Assembly (NCBI GenBank): GCA_934457515.1
Contig: CAKSHV010000117.1
Location: 1 to 5,426 of the forward strand
Direction: 5' to 3'
Length of the DNA stretch: 5,426 bases
DNA from: an uncultured Clostridia bacterium
GTDB lineage: Bacteria; Bacillota; Clostridia; RGIG6154
Shown here: positions 1-5,426 of the stretch, in pieces
How the letters are laid out: each line of letters opens with the position of its first letter
Numbering within the stretch: the first letter of the stretch is position 1
The notes under the pieces: model-generated
Told to the model about the DNA's origin: nothing
Databases searched by the model: none
What the model saw: only the letters and a program-made list of their open reading frames with translations
Position numbers and translations under genes: made by a program

Positions 1-45
1 ACAGCAATTTCTCGGATTTTAAAGATTTCGATTTCTTACAAAATA

Positions 46-75
46 ATTATATCATGCCAAGTCTTGCACAGTCAA
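46..75 (-). promoter_or_regulatory. Strong sigma-A type promoter reading out of the left edge
   Basis: Read on the minus strand, a -35 box TTGACT (70-75) is followed after 18 bp by a perfect -10 box TATAAT (46-51). The -10 box is preceded by TG plus one base, an extended -10. Transcription would begin near position 39 and run leftward out of the window, so the gene it serves is not visible. It lies beyond the terminator of the upstream operon, as expected for an independent unit. The call rests on consensus match only. Confidence 0.7.
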
Positions 76-119
76 TAGCAAATATTCAGTTTCTACCTGT
101 TTTTTCAGCATTTTCTGCA

Positions 120-154
120 AAAATAATAAAAAAGCAATGCACTCTGCATTGCTT
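120..154 (-). terminator. Rho-independent terminator of the desulfurase-thiI-cinA-ppi operon
   Basis: On the minus strand a 9-bp perfect stem (arms 146-154 and 132-140) with a 5-nt loop is followed at once by a run of T, then ATTATTTTT. The stem is GC-containing (GCAATGC/GCATTGC) and the T tract lies only on the minus-strand 3' side, so it acts in one direction. It is about 125 nt past the stop codon of the last gene in the operon, and no other gene lies between. Confidence 0.85.
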
Positions 155-160
155 AAGCGA

Positions 161-254
161 GTCGATAAAATCGACCCTTGCAGGGAGTAAAATCGCAGGC
201 GCATGTCCTGCGATTTTACAAATTTAAGAATTTGAGGGAAATTCTCTCAAATTC
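161..254 (-). other. Hairpin-rich 3' untranslated region
   Basis: Between the cyclophilin stop codon and the terminator, the minus-strand transcript can form further stems in series. The first is a 9-bp stem (arms 246-254 and 228-236, 9-nt loop). The second is a perfect 12-bp stem (arms 207-218 and 188-199, 7-nt loop) with a CGCAGG core. Then come two small stems sharing base 175: CCCT/AGGG (175-178 and 182-185) and GTCGAT/ATCGAC (161-166 and 170-175). None has a proper T tract, so they are not obvious terminators. They may protect the mRNA 3' end from exonucleases or be part of a small RNA; the function is inferred, while the pairing is directly visible. No ORF with a ribosome binding site was seen here. 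Confidence 0.6.
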
Positions 255-278
255 TCTTTTCATGTCGAAATCATTTTT

Positions 279-749
279 TCAGTCGATTGTGACCGTTTTC
301 ATCACCTGCGCGGTAAAGGGCTTATCCATATAATCGGTATCTGCCGCAGCGATTTCGTCAACCACATCCATGCCCTCTGCAACCTTGCCGAATGCGGCAT
401 ACTGCCCATCCAAATGCGGTGCGTCGGCGTGCATAATAAAGAACTGCGAACCTGCGGAATTCGGGTCCATCGCACGCGCCATGGAAATCACGCCTCGCTC
501 GTGTTTTAAATCGTTTTTAATGCCGTTTGCCGCAAATTCACCCTGAATGGTGTAACCGGGGCCGCCCATGCCCGTTCCGTTCGGACAGCCGCCCTGAATC
601 ATAAAGCCTGGAATAACCCGGTGAAAAATAAGGCCGTTATAAAAGCCCTCTTTCACCAGTTTTTCAAAATTTGCAACCGTTTTGGGTGCAATTTCGGGGT
701 ACAGCTCAATTTTAATTTGTTTTCCGTTTTCCATTGTAATGGTAACCAT
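279..749 (-). CDS. ppiB: Peptidyl-prolyl cis-trans isomerase, cyclophilin type
   Basis: The protein is a 156-residue single-domain cyclophilin that speeds cis-trans isomerisation of Xaa-Pro bonds during protein folding. It has no signal peptide or membrane segment, so it is probably cytoplasmic. Family motifs are intact: [13 protein letters not shown] at 42-54 with the catalytic Arg44, SMARA at 89-93, GSQFFI at 100-105 and [11 protein letters not shown] at 113-123. The position matching Trp121 of human cyclophilin A is His112, and bacterial members often lack that Trp, which suggests weak cyclosporin binding. The start at 749 is chosen because AAGGAG (758-763) lies 8 nt upstream. An ATG at 755 overlaps the cinA stop as ATGA but is only 2 nt from that site, and a further upstream in-frame ATG at 809 would lie inside cinA. 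It is the last gene of the operon, 2 nt after cinA, and is probably translationally coupled to it. Confidence 0.95.
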   Translation of the reverse strand: MVTITMENGKQIKIELYPEIAPKTVANFEKLVKEGFYNGLIFHRVIPGFMIQGGCPNGTGMGGPGYTIQGEFAANGIKNDLKHERGVISMARAMDPNSAGSQFFIMHADAPHLDGQYAAFGKVAEGMDVVDEIAAADTDYMDKPFTAQVMKTVTID

Positions 750-751
750 AA

Positions 752-1993
752 TCATTTCTCCTTTTCTTCCGATAAAATTGTTTTTCTGACAAAATTTAAT
801 GCATGACACGCCGCAAGTTCGCGGTTTTTGTTGCGGTCGTAGTTTAATTGCAATTTATAGCTTTTGGTTTCGTCTTTATACGAAACGCCGATATACACAA
901 GCCCTACCGGCTTATCCTTTGTGCCGCCCGTCGGTCCTGCAATGCCGGTTGACGAAACACCGATGTCCGCATTTGCTGCCTTTCGCGCACCCTCCGCCAT
1001 TTCCTTTGCGGTTTGTTCGCTCACCGCGCCAAACGCCTTTAACGTTTCTTCTTTCACGCCCGCAAGGCGCATTTTGGCAGAATTTGCATAGGTCACATAG
1101 CTTTCCTCCAAAATGTCGGACGCGCCGGAAACACTGCCGATTTTAGAGGCAATAAGCCCCGCCGTGCACGATTCGGCAGCGGCAATTTTCAACCCCTTTT
1201 GAATCAAAAGTTTAACTGTAACCTGCTCTAATGTGTCTGAATCTGTACCATATAAATCATCGCCGAATACGGCGCGGATTTTGCTTTCGGTTTCGCAAAT
1301 CAAAGCGTCTGCCTCTTTTTCGTCCTTTCCCTTTGCCGTCACGCGGAACAGCGCCTCGGTCGCCTTGGCATAGGGCGCAACGGTGGGGTTGGTCTGCGCG
1401 TTTATAATATCCGAAATCCTCTGCGCCGCATTAGACTCGCCAACGCCGAAAATGTGCAAAAACCGCGATTTTAAAACGCCGTCCGCCTTTTTTTCAAGGT
1501 ATGGGCGCACAAAAGTTTTAAACATTGTTGTAAGCTCACTCGGCGGTCCCGGTAAAACGACAACGATTTTGCCGTCCTTATCATACAAAAAACCGGGCGC
1601 GGTTCCGTTTAAGTTTTTAAGTGCCATTGTCCCTTTCGGCACAAGCGCCTGTTTTAAATTGTTCTCGGACATTTCGCGGTATTTGAAAAATTCGCGTATG
1701 CGCTCTAAGCTCTCTTCATGCATTTCAAGCGGAAGAGATAAAGCCTCTGCCACCGTTTCTTTGGTAATATCATCGGTGGTAGGCCCTAAGCCGCCCGAAA
1801 AAATCACCATATCCGACCGCTCAATTGCCTGTTTTGCATAGGCTAAAAGTCTGTCGTGGTTATCCCCCACAACGCCCTGATAATACACCGTGATGCCGAG
1901 CGAGGAAAGCTCCTGCGCCAAAAACTGCGCGTCGGTATTTAAAATATCGCCGAGCAATATCTCGGTTCCGACTGCAACGATTTCACAAATCAT
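752..1993 (-). CDS. cinA: CinA family protein: MoCF-like domain plus nicotinamide-nucleotide amidohydrolase domain
   Basis: The 413-residue protein matches full-length bacterial CinA. Residues about 3-170 form the molybdopterin-binding-like (MoCF/COG1058) domain, with [13 protein letters not shown] at 8-20, [11 protein letters not shown] at 65-75 and LPGPPSE at 147-153. In characterised CinA proteins this part hydrolyses ADP-ribose-type pyrophosphates. A linking domain follows (about 175-255). The C-terminal PncC-type domain (about 258-405) carries AESCTAGL at 273-280, with Ser275 the expected nucleophile, and [11 protein letters not shown] at 347-357. It would deamidate nicotinamide mononucleotide to nicotinate mononucleotide for NAD recycling. 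Despite the name, a role in competence is not implied. Its ATG overlaps the thiI stop by 4 nt (ATGA), with a modest GAAGGG at 2005-2010, so translation is probably coupled. Both domains look intact; the activities are inferred from family. Confidence 0.95.
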   Translation of the reverse strand: MICEIVAVGTEILLGDILNTDAQFLAQELSSLGITVYYQGVVGDNHDRLLAYAKQAIERSDMVIFSGGLGPTTDDITKETVAEALSLPLEMHEESLERIREFFKYREMSENNLKQALVPKGTMALKNLNGTAPGFLYDKDGKIVVVLPGPPSELTTMFKTFVRPYLEKKADGVLKSRFLHIFGVGESNAAQRISDIINAQTNPTVAPYAKATEALFRVTAKGKDEKEADALICETESKIRAVFGDDLYGTDSDTLEQVTVKLLIQKGLKIAAAESCTAGLIASKIGSVSGASDILEESYVTYANSAKMRLAGVKEETLKAFGAVSEQTAKEMAEGARKAANADIGVSSTGIAGPTGGTKDKPVGLVYIGVSYKDETKSYKLQLNYDRNKNRELAACHALNFVRKTILSEEKEK

Positions 1994-3171
1994 TTTCCGT
2001 CAATCCCTTCAATAAGCATGGTTTCTTTTTCTTCCAAACATTTTTTGATAATCGAATCAATGTCAAGCACCGATTCTGCCTGCAGCACATGAGATAAAAC
2101 AGGCTTAATTTTCGGGTGCTTGGGCACAAACACGGTACAGCAATCCTCATAAGGCAAAACGGATGTTTTAAATGTTCCGATTTTACGTGCAATTTCAATA
2201 ATTTCTTCTTTATCCATACCGATAAGAGGCCGCATAACGGGAAAAACTGTTGCGCAGTCGGTAACGCCTAAGCTTTCAAGCGTTTGGCTCGCCACCTGCC
2301 CTATGCTCTCGCCCGTAACCAGCGCTGCGCTCTTGTTTCGCTTGGCAATGGCTTCGGTTACCATCATCATAATTCTGCGCATGATAATGGTCAAAAGGTC
2401 CTCGGGGCATTTTTCATATATGGCAAGCTGCGGCTCGGTAAACGGCACAATGTGCAGCCGAATCGGGCCGGTGTACTGCGCTAAAATTTTGGCAAGCTCG
2501 ATTACCTTTTCCTTTGCGCGTTCGCTGGTATACGGCGGGGAAAAGAAATGAACCGCCTCTAAGCAAACGCCGCGCTTTGCAACCATATACCCCGCAACCG
2601 GGCTGTCAATTCCGCCCGAAAGCAGCATGGTTGCCTTTCCGTTGCTGCCGACCGGCATTCCGCCCGCGCCCTTAATGCGTCCGCCGTGCACATATGCCGC
2701 AAAATCACGGATTTCGGCTGTCACGGTCACATCGGGATTGTGCACATCCACCGAAAGATGCGGAAAACGGTCTAAAATATAGCCGCCGAGTTCTGCGCAA
2801 AGTTCGGGCGATTTCATGGGAAACTTTTTGTCCGCACGCTTTGCCTCGCATTTGAATGTTTTTGCGCTCTTAAGCTCCTTTTCCAGGTAAGAAACCGCCG
2901 TTTCACACACCGATTCAAACGTTTTTTCACATGGTGTCGCCACAACGACCGACGCCACGCCAAACACTTTTTTCGCCGCCTCGACAGCCACGCCCATATC
3001 AAAATTTTCTTCGGGCGTGATTAAAAGGGTAGACTGCCCTTTTTGCATGGTAAAATCACCCGCGCATTTCAGCGCCGCACGCACATTTACCATAAGGCGC
3101 TCTTCAAACGTCCGCCGATTTAAGCCTTTCAGGACGATTTCGCCCAGTTTTAACAACAGTATTTCTCTCAT
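1990..3171 (-). CDS. thiI: tRNA 4-thiouridine synthase ThiI, without rhodanese domain
   Basis: The 393-residue protein adenylates uridine 8 of tRNA and replaces its oxygen with sulfur to make s4U. An N-terminal ferredoxin-like region and THUMP domain (about 1-165) bind tRNA. The PP-loop ATP pyrophosphatase domain has SGGIDS at 185-190, and TGESIGQVASQTLESL at 286-301 is a further ThiI signature. YEDCCTVFVPKHP at 341-353 contains Cys344 and Cys345, which lie where the family keeps its PP-loop-domain catalytic cysteine. The chain ends soon after, with no C-terminal rhodanese domain as in the 482-residue E. coli protein. The length fits the Bacillus type, which receives sulfur directly from a dedicated desulfurase. 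Consistent with this, the desulfurase gene is 7 nt upstream. The start is supported by GAGGAG (3183-3188), which overlaps the end of that gene. Without the rhodanese part, a role in thiamine thiazole synthesis is less likely. Confidence 0.96.
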   Translation of the reverse strand: MREILLLKLGEIVLKGLNRRTFEERLMVNVRAALKCAGDFTMQKGQSTLLITPEENFDMGVAVEAAKKVFGVASVVVATPCEKTFESVCETAVSYLEKELKSAKTFKCEAKRADKKFPMKSPELCAELGGYILDRFPHLSVDVHNPDVTVTAEIRDFAAYVHGGRIKGAGGMPVGSNGKATMLLSGGIDSPVAGYMVAKRGVCLEAVHFFSPPYTSERAKEKVIELAKILAQYTGPIRLHIVPFTEPQLAIYEKCPEDLLTIIMRRIMMMVTEAIAKRNKSAALVTGESIGQVASQTLESLGVTDCATVFPVMRPLIGMDKEEIIEIARKIGTFKTSVLPYEDCCTVFVPKHPKIKPVLSHVLQAESVLDIDSIIKKCLEEKETMLIEGIDGK

Positions 3172-3178
3172 GTTTATA

Positions 3179-4309
3179 TTATCTCCTCTTAAACTTTTTC
3201 AAAAAAGCAACTTGTTTTTTGATTTCCGAAACGGCTATACCCAGTTCTTTAAACGTCGTTTCGGTCGATAAACTTAAGCGCACAGACCCCTGCGCAACGC
3301 CTTGCTTAACCCCCATCGACTCCAAAACATGGCTGATTTTGGTAGCTTTTGAGGTACATGCCGAGCCTGTGGAAACATAAATGCCCGCATTTTCAAGCGC
3401 GTGCAGCAAAACCTCGCCGCGCACGCCGTCGAACCCCGCATTTACAATATGCACCGCATTTTCGCCGTTTATAACAACGTCCGGAATTTCTTCTTTTAAG
3501 GCTTTTGCCAGATAATCGCGCTTTTCTTTTAAATCGGCAAAAATTTCCTTTCCGTTTTGCGCAATGTTTTCCGCCTCGACGCCAAACGCTGCAATGCCCG
3601 CCGTGTTCAGCGTGCCCGAGCGAATCCCCTCCTGGTCGCCGCCAAACGATATGGGATTAATCTTCACACCCTTTCTCACATACAGCGCGCCAACCCCTTT
3701 AACCGCATGAATTTTGTGCCCCGAAAAAGACATAAGATCAACGTTTAAATCATCCGGATTTAAAGGAATTTTGCCGAATGCCTGCACACAGTCGGTGTGC
3801 ACAACCGCGTTCGGCGCATATTTTTTTATATCAAAAACAGGCTGCACAACACCCGTTTCGTTATTAACCGCCATCAAAGACACAAACACCGTATCGGGCC
3901 GAACCGCTTTTTGAAACGCCTCCAAATCCGCCTCGCCGTTTGGTTTGGACGGAATATAGGTCGCATCGTAGCCTATGCTTTCAAGATGTGAAAAAGAATG
4001 AAGCACCGCATGATGCTCCATGCCAAAAGTGATAATGTGCTTTCCTTTGTGCTTTAAAGCGCTCACTGCACCGAGAATTGCTAAATTGTCGCTTTCCGTG
4101 CCGCCCGATGTGAATTTAATTTCCTCTGCACCGCACGAAAGCGCCTTTGCCGTATGCCTCCTCGCATTTTCCACAACTTTTTCTGCCTTCAGTCCCAGCC
4201 CGTGCAGGGCATTCGGGTTGCCGTATGCCTCTTCCGACACGCGCACATACTCTTTCAGTGCGGCGCACGACGGCTTTGTGGTCGCCGCATTATCCAAATA
4301 AATTTCCAT
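3179..4309 (-). CDS. Cysteine desulfurase (NifS/IscS class), probable sulfur donor to ThiI
   Basis: This 376-residue PLP enzyme of the class V aminotransferase fold converts cysteine to alanine and holds the sulfur as a persulfide. Visible landmarks are YLDNAATT at 4-11, the SGGTESDN cofactor-phosphate loop at 68-75, His99 stacking on PLP, Asp173 and Gln176 in HTDCVQ, and the Schiff-base Lys199 in SGHK. RSGTLN is at 230-235, and catalytic Cys318 sits in STGSACTS at 313-320, the group I (NifS/IscS) form. No iscU, sufU or nif genes are nearby; thiI follows directly, as with the Bacillus desulfurase called NifZ (YtbJ-type), which is dedicated to ThiI. I give no symbol because NifZ also names an unrelated nitrogenase protein. 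The start at 4309 has AAGGAG (4318-4323) at an ideal 8-nt spacing. It is the first gene of the operon. Supply of sulfur to other pathways cannot be excluded. Confidence 0.95.
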   Translation of the reverse strand: MEIYLDNAATTKPSCAALKEYVRVSEEAYGNPNALHGLGLKAEKVVENARRHTAKALSCGAEEIKFTSGGTESDNLAILGAVSALKHKGKHIITFGMEHHAVLHSFSHLESIGYDATYIPSKPNGEADLEAFQKAVRPDTVFVSLMAVNNETGVVQPVFDIKKYAPNAVVHTDCVQAFGKIPLNPDDLNVDLMSFSGHKIHAVKGVGALYVRKGVKINPISFGGDQEGIRSGTLNTAGIAAFGVEAENIAQNGKEIFADLKEKRDYLAKALKEEIPDVVINGENAVHIVNAGFDGVRGEVLLHALENAGIYVSTGSACTSKATKISHVLESMGVKQGVAQGSVRLSLSTETTFKELGIAVSEIKKQVAFLKKFKRR

Positions 4310-4329
4310 TTTTAACGCTCCTTAAAAAA

Positions 4330-4351
4330 CTACACTATATACTGTACTATA
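4330..4351. repeat. Pair of 10-bp direct repeats with 12-bp period, possible operator
   Basis: CTACACTATA (4330-4339) and CTGTACTATA (4342-4351) agree at 8 of 10 positions and lie one slightly long helical turn apart. They cover the candidate -10 box and start point of the minus-strand operon, a place where a bound repressor would block transcription. In AT-rich DNA such a match could be chance, and I do not recognise the motif of a named regulator. Confidence 0.3.
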
Positions 4352-4369
4352 AAATCGAAAAATTTTCAA
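4341..4369 (-). promoter_or_regulatory. Candidate promoter of the desulfurase-thiI-cinA-ppi operon
   Basis: On the minus strand, TTGAAA (4364-4369) and TACAGT (4341-4346) are separated by 17 bp, giving a start near 4334 and a leader of about 25 nt that contains the Shine-Dalgarno site. The -10 box matches consensus at only 4 of 6 bases. Two nearby TATAGT sequences are alternatives but lack well-spaced -35 boxes. The existence of a promoter in this gap is nearly certain from the divergent layout; the exact boxes are less so. Confidence 0.5.
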
Positions 4370-4373
4370 CAAA

Positions 4374-4405
4374 TTTTTGAAAACTTCTTGCATTTTTTTC
4401 AAAAA
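4374..4405. repeat. 10-bp inverted repeat between divergent promoters, possible operator
   Basis: TTTTTGAAAA (4374-4383) and its exact reverse complement TTTTCAAAAA (4396-4405) flank a 12-bp spacer, with arm centres 22 bp apart, about two helical turns. A related TTTTCAA occurs at 4363-4369. The arms cover the -35 box of the plus-strand promoter and sit just upstream of the minus-strand one. It could bind a shared regulator, but A/T tracts make chance repeats likely. Curved DNA acting on the promoters is another reading. Confidence 0.3.
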
Positions 4406-4416
4406 CATGCTATAAT
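4388..4416 (+). promoter_or_regulatory. Extended -10 sigma-A promoter of the epimerase-like gene
   Basis: TTGCAT (4388-4393) and a perfect TATAAT (4411-4416) are separated by 17 bp, and TG at 4408-4409 gives an extended -10. Transcription should start near 4423, leaving a leader of about 39 nt before the ATG at 4462. The start point lies almost on top of another in-frame ATG at 4429, which argues against that ATG as the main start. Confidence 0.8.
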
Positions 4417-4461
4417 CTTAAAGTAAAAATGAATTATTTTATAAAAACGGAGGCTAAAACC

Positions 4462-5304
4462 ATGTATCGTTTTACTCTGTCGGCTTTTGCCGATGAAATT
4501 GACCCGTCTTTGCAAAAGCAAATCGAAGTTTTAAAAAGAAATGATGTTTCTTATATCGAGCTTCGCAGCATTGACGGAAAAAATGTTTCGGACTTTTCAA
4601 ACGACTATGCGCTGGAAGTGAAGAAAACCATGGACGGCAGCGGAATCGGTGTTTCCGCAATCGGTTCCCCCATCGGAAAAATTCATTTCGGCGATGATTT
4701 CAATGCGCATTTTGACAAATTTAAGCACGTTGCAGAGCTTGCCGAGCTGTTCGGCACAAAATACATACGTCTGTTCAGCTTTTATCCGCCCGCGGGCAAA
4801 GACATTGTGTCTTATCGCGAAGAAGTTATTTCCAATCTGCAGAAAATGGTAGATTACGTGAAAAACAGCGATTTGGTGCTGCTGCACGAAAACGAAAAAG
4901 GAATTTACGGCGATATTGCGTCCCGCTGCTTGGATATTTTGTCTGCCGTAAACTCGCCGAAACTGTGCGCAACGTTTGACCCTGCCAATTTTGTGCAGTG
5001 CGGACAAAAGGTGTTTCCCGAGGCGTATGATTTGTTAAAGCCCTATATTGAATATGTGCATATTAAAGACGCAATGTCTGACAGCGGCAAGGTTGTTCCC
5101 GCAGGTCACGGCGACGGCGAGGTGAAAAAGCTGCTTGACGCGCTTAAGAAAGATGATTTCAACGGATTTTTGTCTCTCGAACCGCATCTCGGCGACTTCA
5201 AAGGCTTTGCGGATTTGGAGGAAGACAGCGCAAACAAATTTGAAGAAAAGAGCGATGAAAGCAAGTTTGAACTTGCATTATCCTCTCTGCGCGCACTTTT
5301 ATAA
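4462..5304 (+). CDS. Sugar phosphate isomerase/epimerase family TIM-barrel protein
   Basis: The 280-residue protein belongs to the xylose isomerase-like TIM-barrel superfamily (AP_endonuc_2 type, COG1082), which includes sugar epimerases, inosose dehydratase (IolE) and hydroxypyruvate isomerase. Four residues fit the usual divalent-metal site: Glu143 in LLHENEKG, Asp173 in TFDPANF, His200 in YVHIKDA and Glu240 in SLEPHL. An early strand with YIEL at 31-34 and PAGHGDGEV at 213-221 also fit the family. The length is typical and no signal peptide is seen, so a cytoplasmic sugar enzyme is expected; the substrate cannot be told. Residues about 252-270 are rich in Glu, Asp and Lys. The start at 4462 is chosen because GGAGG (4449-4453) lies 8 nt upstream. 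An in-frame ATG at 4429 adds 11 residues, has no such site and nearly coincides with the predicted transcript start. No sugar transporter or kinase gene adjoins it within the window. Confidence 0.88.
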   Translation: MYRFTLSAFADEIDPSLQKQIEVLKRNDVSYIELRSIDGKNVSDFSNDYALEVKKTMDGSGIGVSAIGSPIGKIHFGDDFNAHFDKFKHVAELAELFGTKYIRLFSFYPPAGKDIVSYREEVISNLQKMVDYVKNSDLVLLHENEKGIYGDIASRCLDILSAVNSPKLCATFDPANFVQCGQKVFPEAYDLLKPYIEYVHIKDAMSDSGKVVPAGHGDGEVKKLLDALKKDDFNGFLSLEPHLGDFKGFADLEEDSANKFEEKSDESKFELALSSLRALL

Positions 5305-5339
5305 TTTTGCTATCAAAAAATTTGTACAATAGGGCTTTA

Positions 5340-5382
5340 AAAAAGCGCAGACTGCATAAAGTAAGGGAACCCTTTGCTTTGG
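5340..5382 (+). terminator. Weak candidate terminator or hairpin after the epimerase-like gene
   Basis: AAGGG/CCCTT (5363-5367 and 5370-5374) can pair, and flanking AAAG and CTTT extend the stem across an internal loop. On the plus strand only a short TTTT follows, at 5388-5391. On the minus strand a T6 run occurs about 20 nt beyond the stem. Neither direction gives a textbook terminator, so this may instead be leader structure of a following gene. Confidence 0.25.
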
Positions 5383-5403
5383 ATTAGTTTTATAAAGCTC
5401 CAA

Positions 5404-5426
5404 AAGGAACAGCCGCAAAATGAAAT
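5404..5426 (+). other. Possible ribosome binding site and start codon of a gene cut by the window end
   Basis: AAGGA (5404-5408) stands 11 nt before an ATG at 5420-5422, and the frame stays open for the four bases that remain. The spacing is slightly long and only one further codon is visible, so this could be chance. No convincing promoter was found in the 115 bp after the epimerase-like gene. If real, the gene would run on the same strand and might be cotranscribed with it. Confidence 0.25.

Noticed and set aside
188..254. Hairpins considered as a CRISPR array, attachment site or REP-type repeat
   Set aside because: The stems differ in sequence and length from one another, there is no regular repeat-spacer pattern, and no mobile-element gene is in the window.
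799..1146. Overlapping plus-strand open frames of 115 and 75 codons
   Set aside because: They are antisense to the conserved PncC-type domain of CinA. The translations are low-complexity (Pro/Arg/Phe or Ala/Ser rich) with no family signature.
1383..1841. Plus-strand open frame of 152 codons opposite cinA
   Set aside because: It lies wholly antisense to a well-conserved gene, has no ribosome binding site or recognisable domain, and its composition mirrors the cinA codons.
1983..2198. Minus-strand open frame of 71 codons in another frame within thiI
   Set aside because: It overlaps the conserved thiI C-terminal coding sequence, whose CC motif lies in the main frame, and there is no sign of a frameshift.
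4429..4461. N-terminal extension of the epimerase-like protein from the ATG at 4429
   Set aside because: There is no ribosome binding site before it, and it falls about 6 nt from the predicted transcript start; GGAGG precedes the ATG at 4462 at proper spacing.
4597..5007. Minus-strand open frame of 136 codons opposite the epimerase-like gene
   Set aside because: It is antisense to a complete gene with an intact metal site, promoter and ribosome binding site; no independent start signal was seen.
5307..5330. Possible plus-strand promoter TTGCTA...TACAAT after the epimerase-like gene
   Set aside because: The boxes are only 12 bp apart, too close for a sigma-A promoter, and no better -35 box fits the TACAAT.

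Overview
The window looks like chromosomal DNA from a Gram-positive, low-to-moderate GC bacterium, most likely a clostridial Firmicute. The support is strong purine-rich Shine-Dalgarno sites (AAGGAG, GGAGG), AT-rich spacers with good sigma-A type promoters, and a cysteine desulfurase gene directly ahead of a ThiI without a rhodanese domain, an arrangement known from Bacillus. No mobile element, CRISPR array, rRNA or tRNA was found. Genus cannot be fixed from this sequence.

Layout. Four genes on the minus strand (4309 down to 279) form a tightly packed operon in the order cysteine desulfurase, thiI, cinA, cyclophilin-type peptidyl-prolyl isomerase. Junctions are a 7-nt gap, a 4-nt ATGA overlap and a 2-nt gap. 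A candidate promoter lies at 4341-4369. The operon ends in a 3' region with several hairpins (about 132-254), and the last hairpin is a clear rho-independent terminator. Left of it, a strong minus-strand promoter (46-75) points out of the window toward an unseen gene. On the other side a 152-bp divergent region (4310-4461) separates the operon from one plus-strand gene (4462-5304), a TIM-barrel protein of the sugar phosphate isomerase/epimerase family with its own extended -10 promoter. The last 122 bp hold a weak hairpin and perhaps the start of another gene at 5420.

How the genes fit together. The desulfurase takes sulfur from cysteine as a persulfide, and ThiI uses it to make 4-thiouridine in tRNA; this pair is a functional unit. 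CinA (nicotinamide nucleotide deamidation and nucleotide clean-up) and the cyclophilin (proline isomerisation during folding) are housekeeping functions that share the transcript without an obvious biochemical link. The epimerase-like protein has an intact metal site but an unknown substrate.

I see no previously undescribed multi-gene system here. The parts most worth a second look are noncoding: the hairpin-rich 3' region, the divergent control region, and the outward-facing promoter at the left edge.
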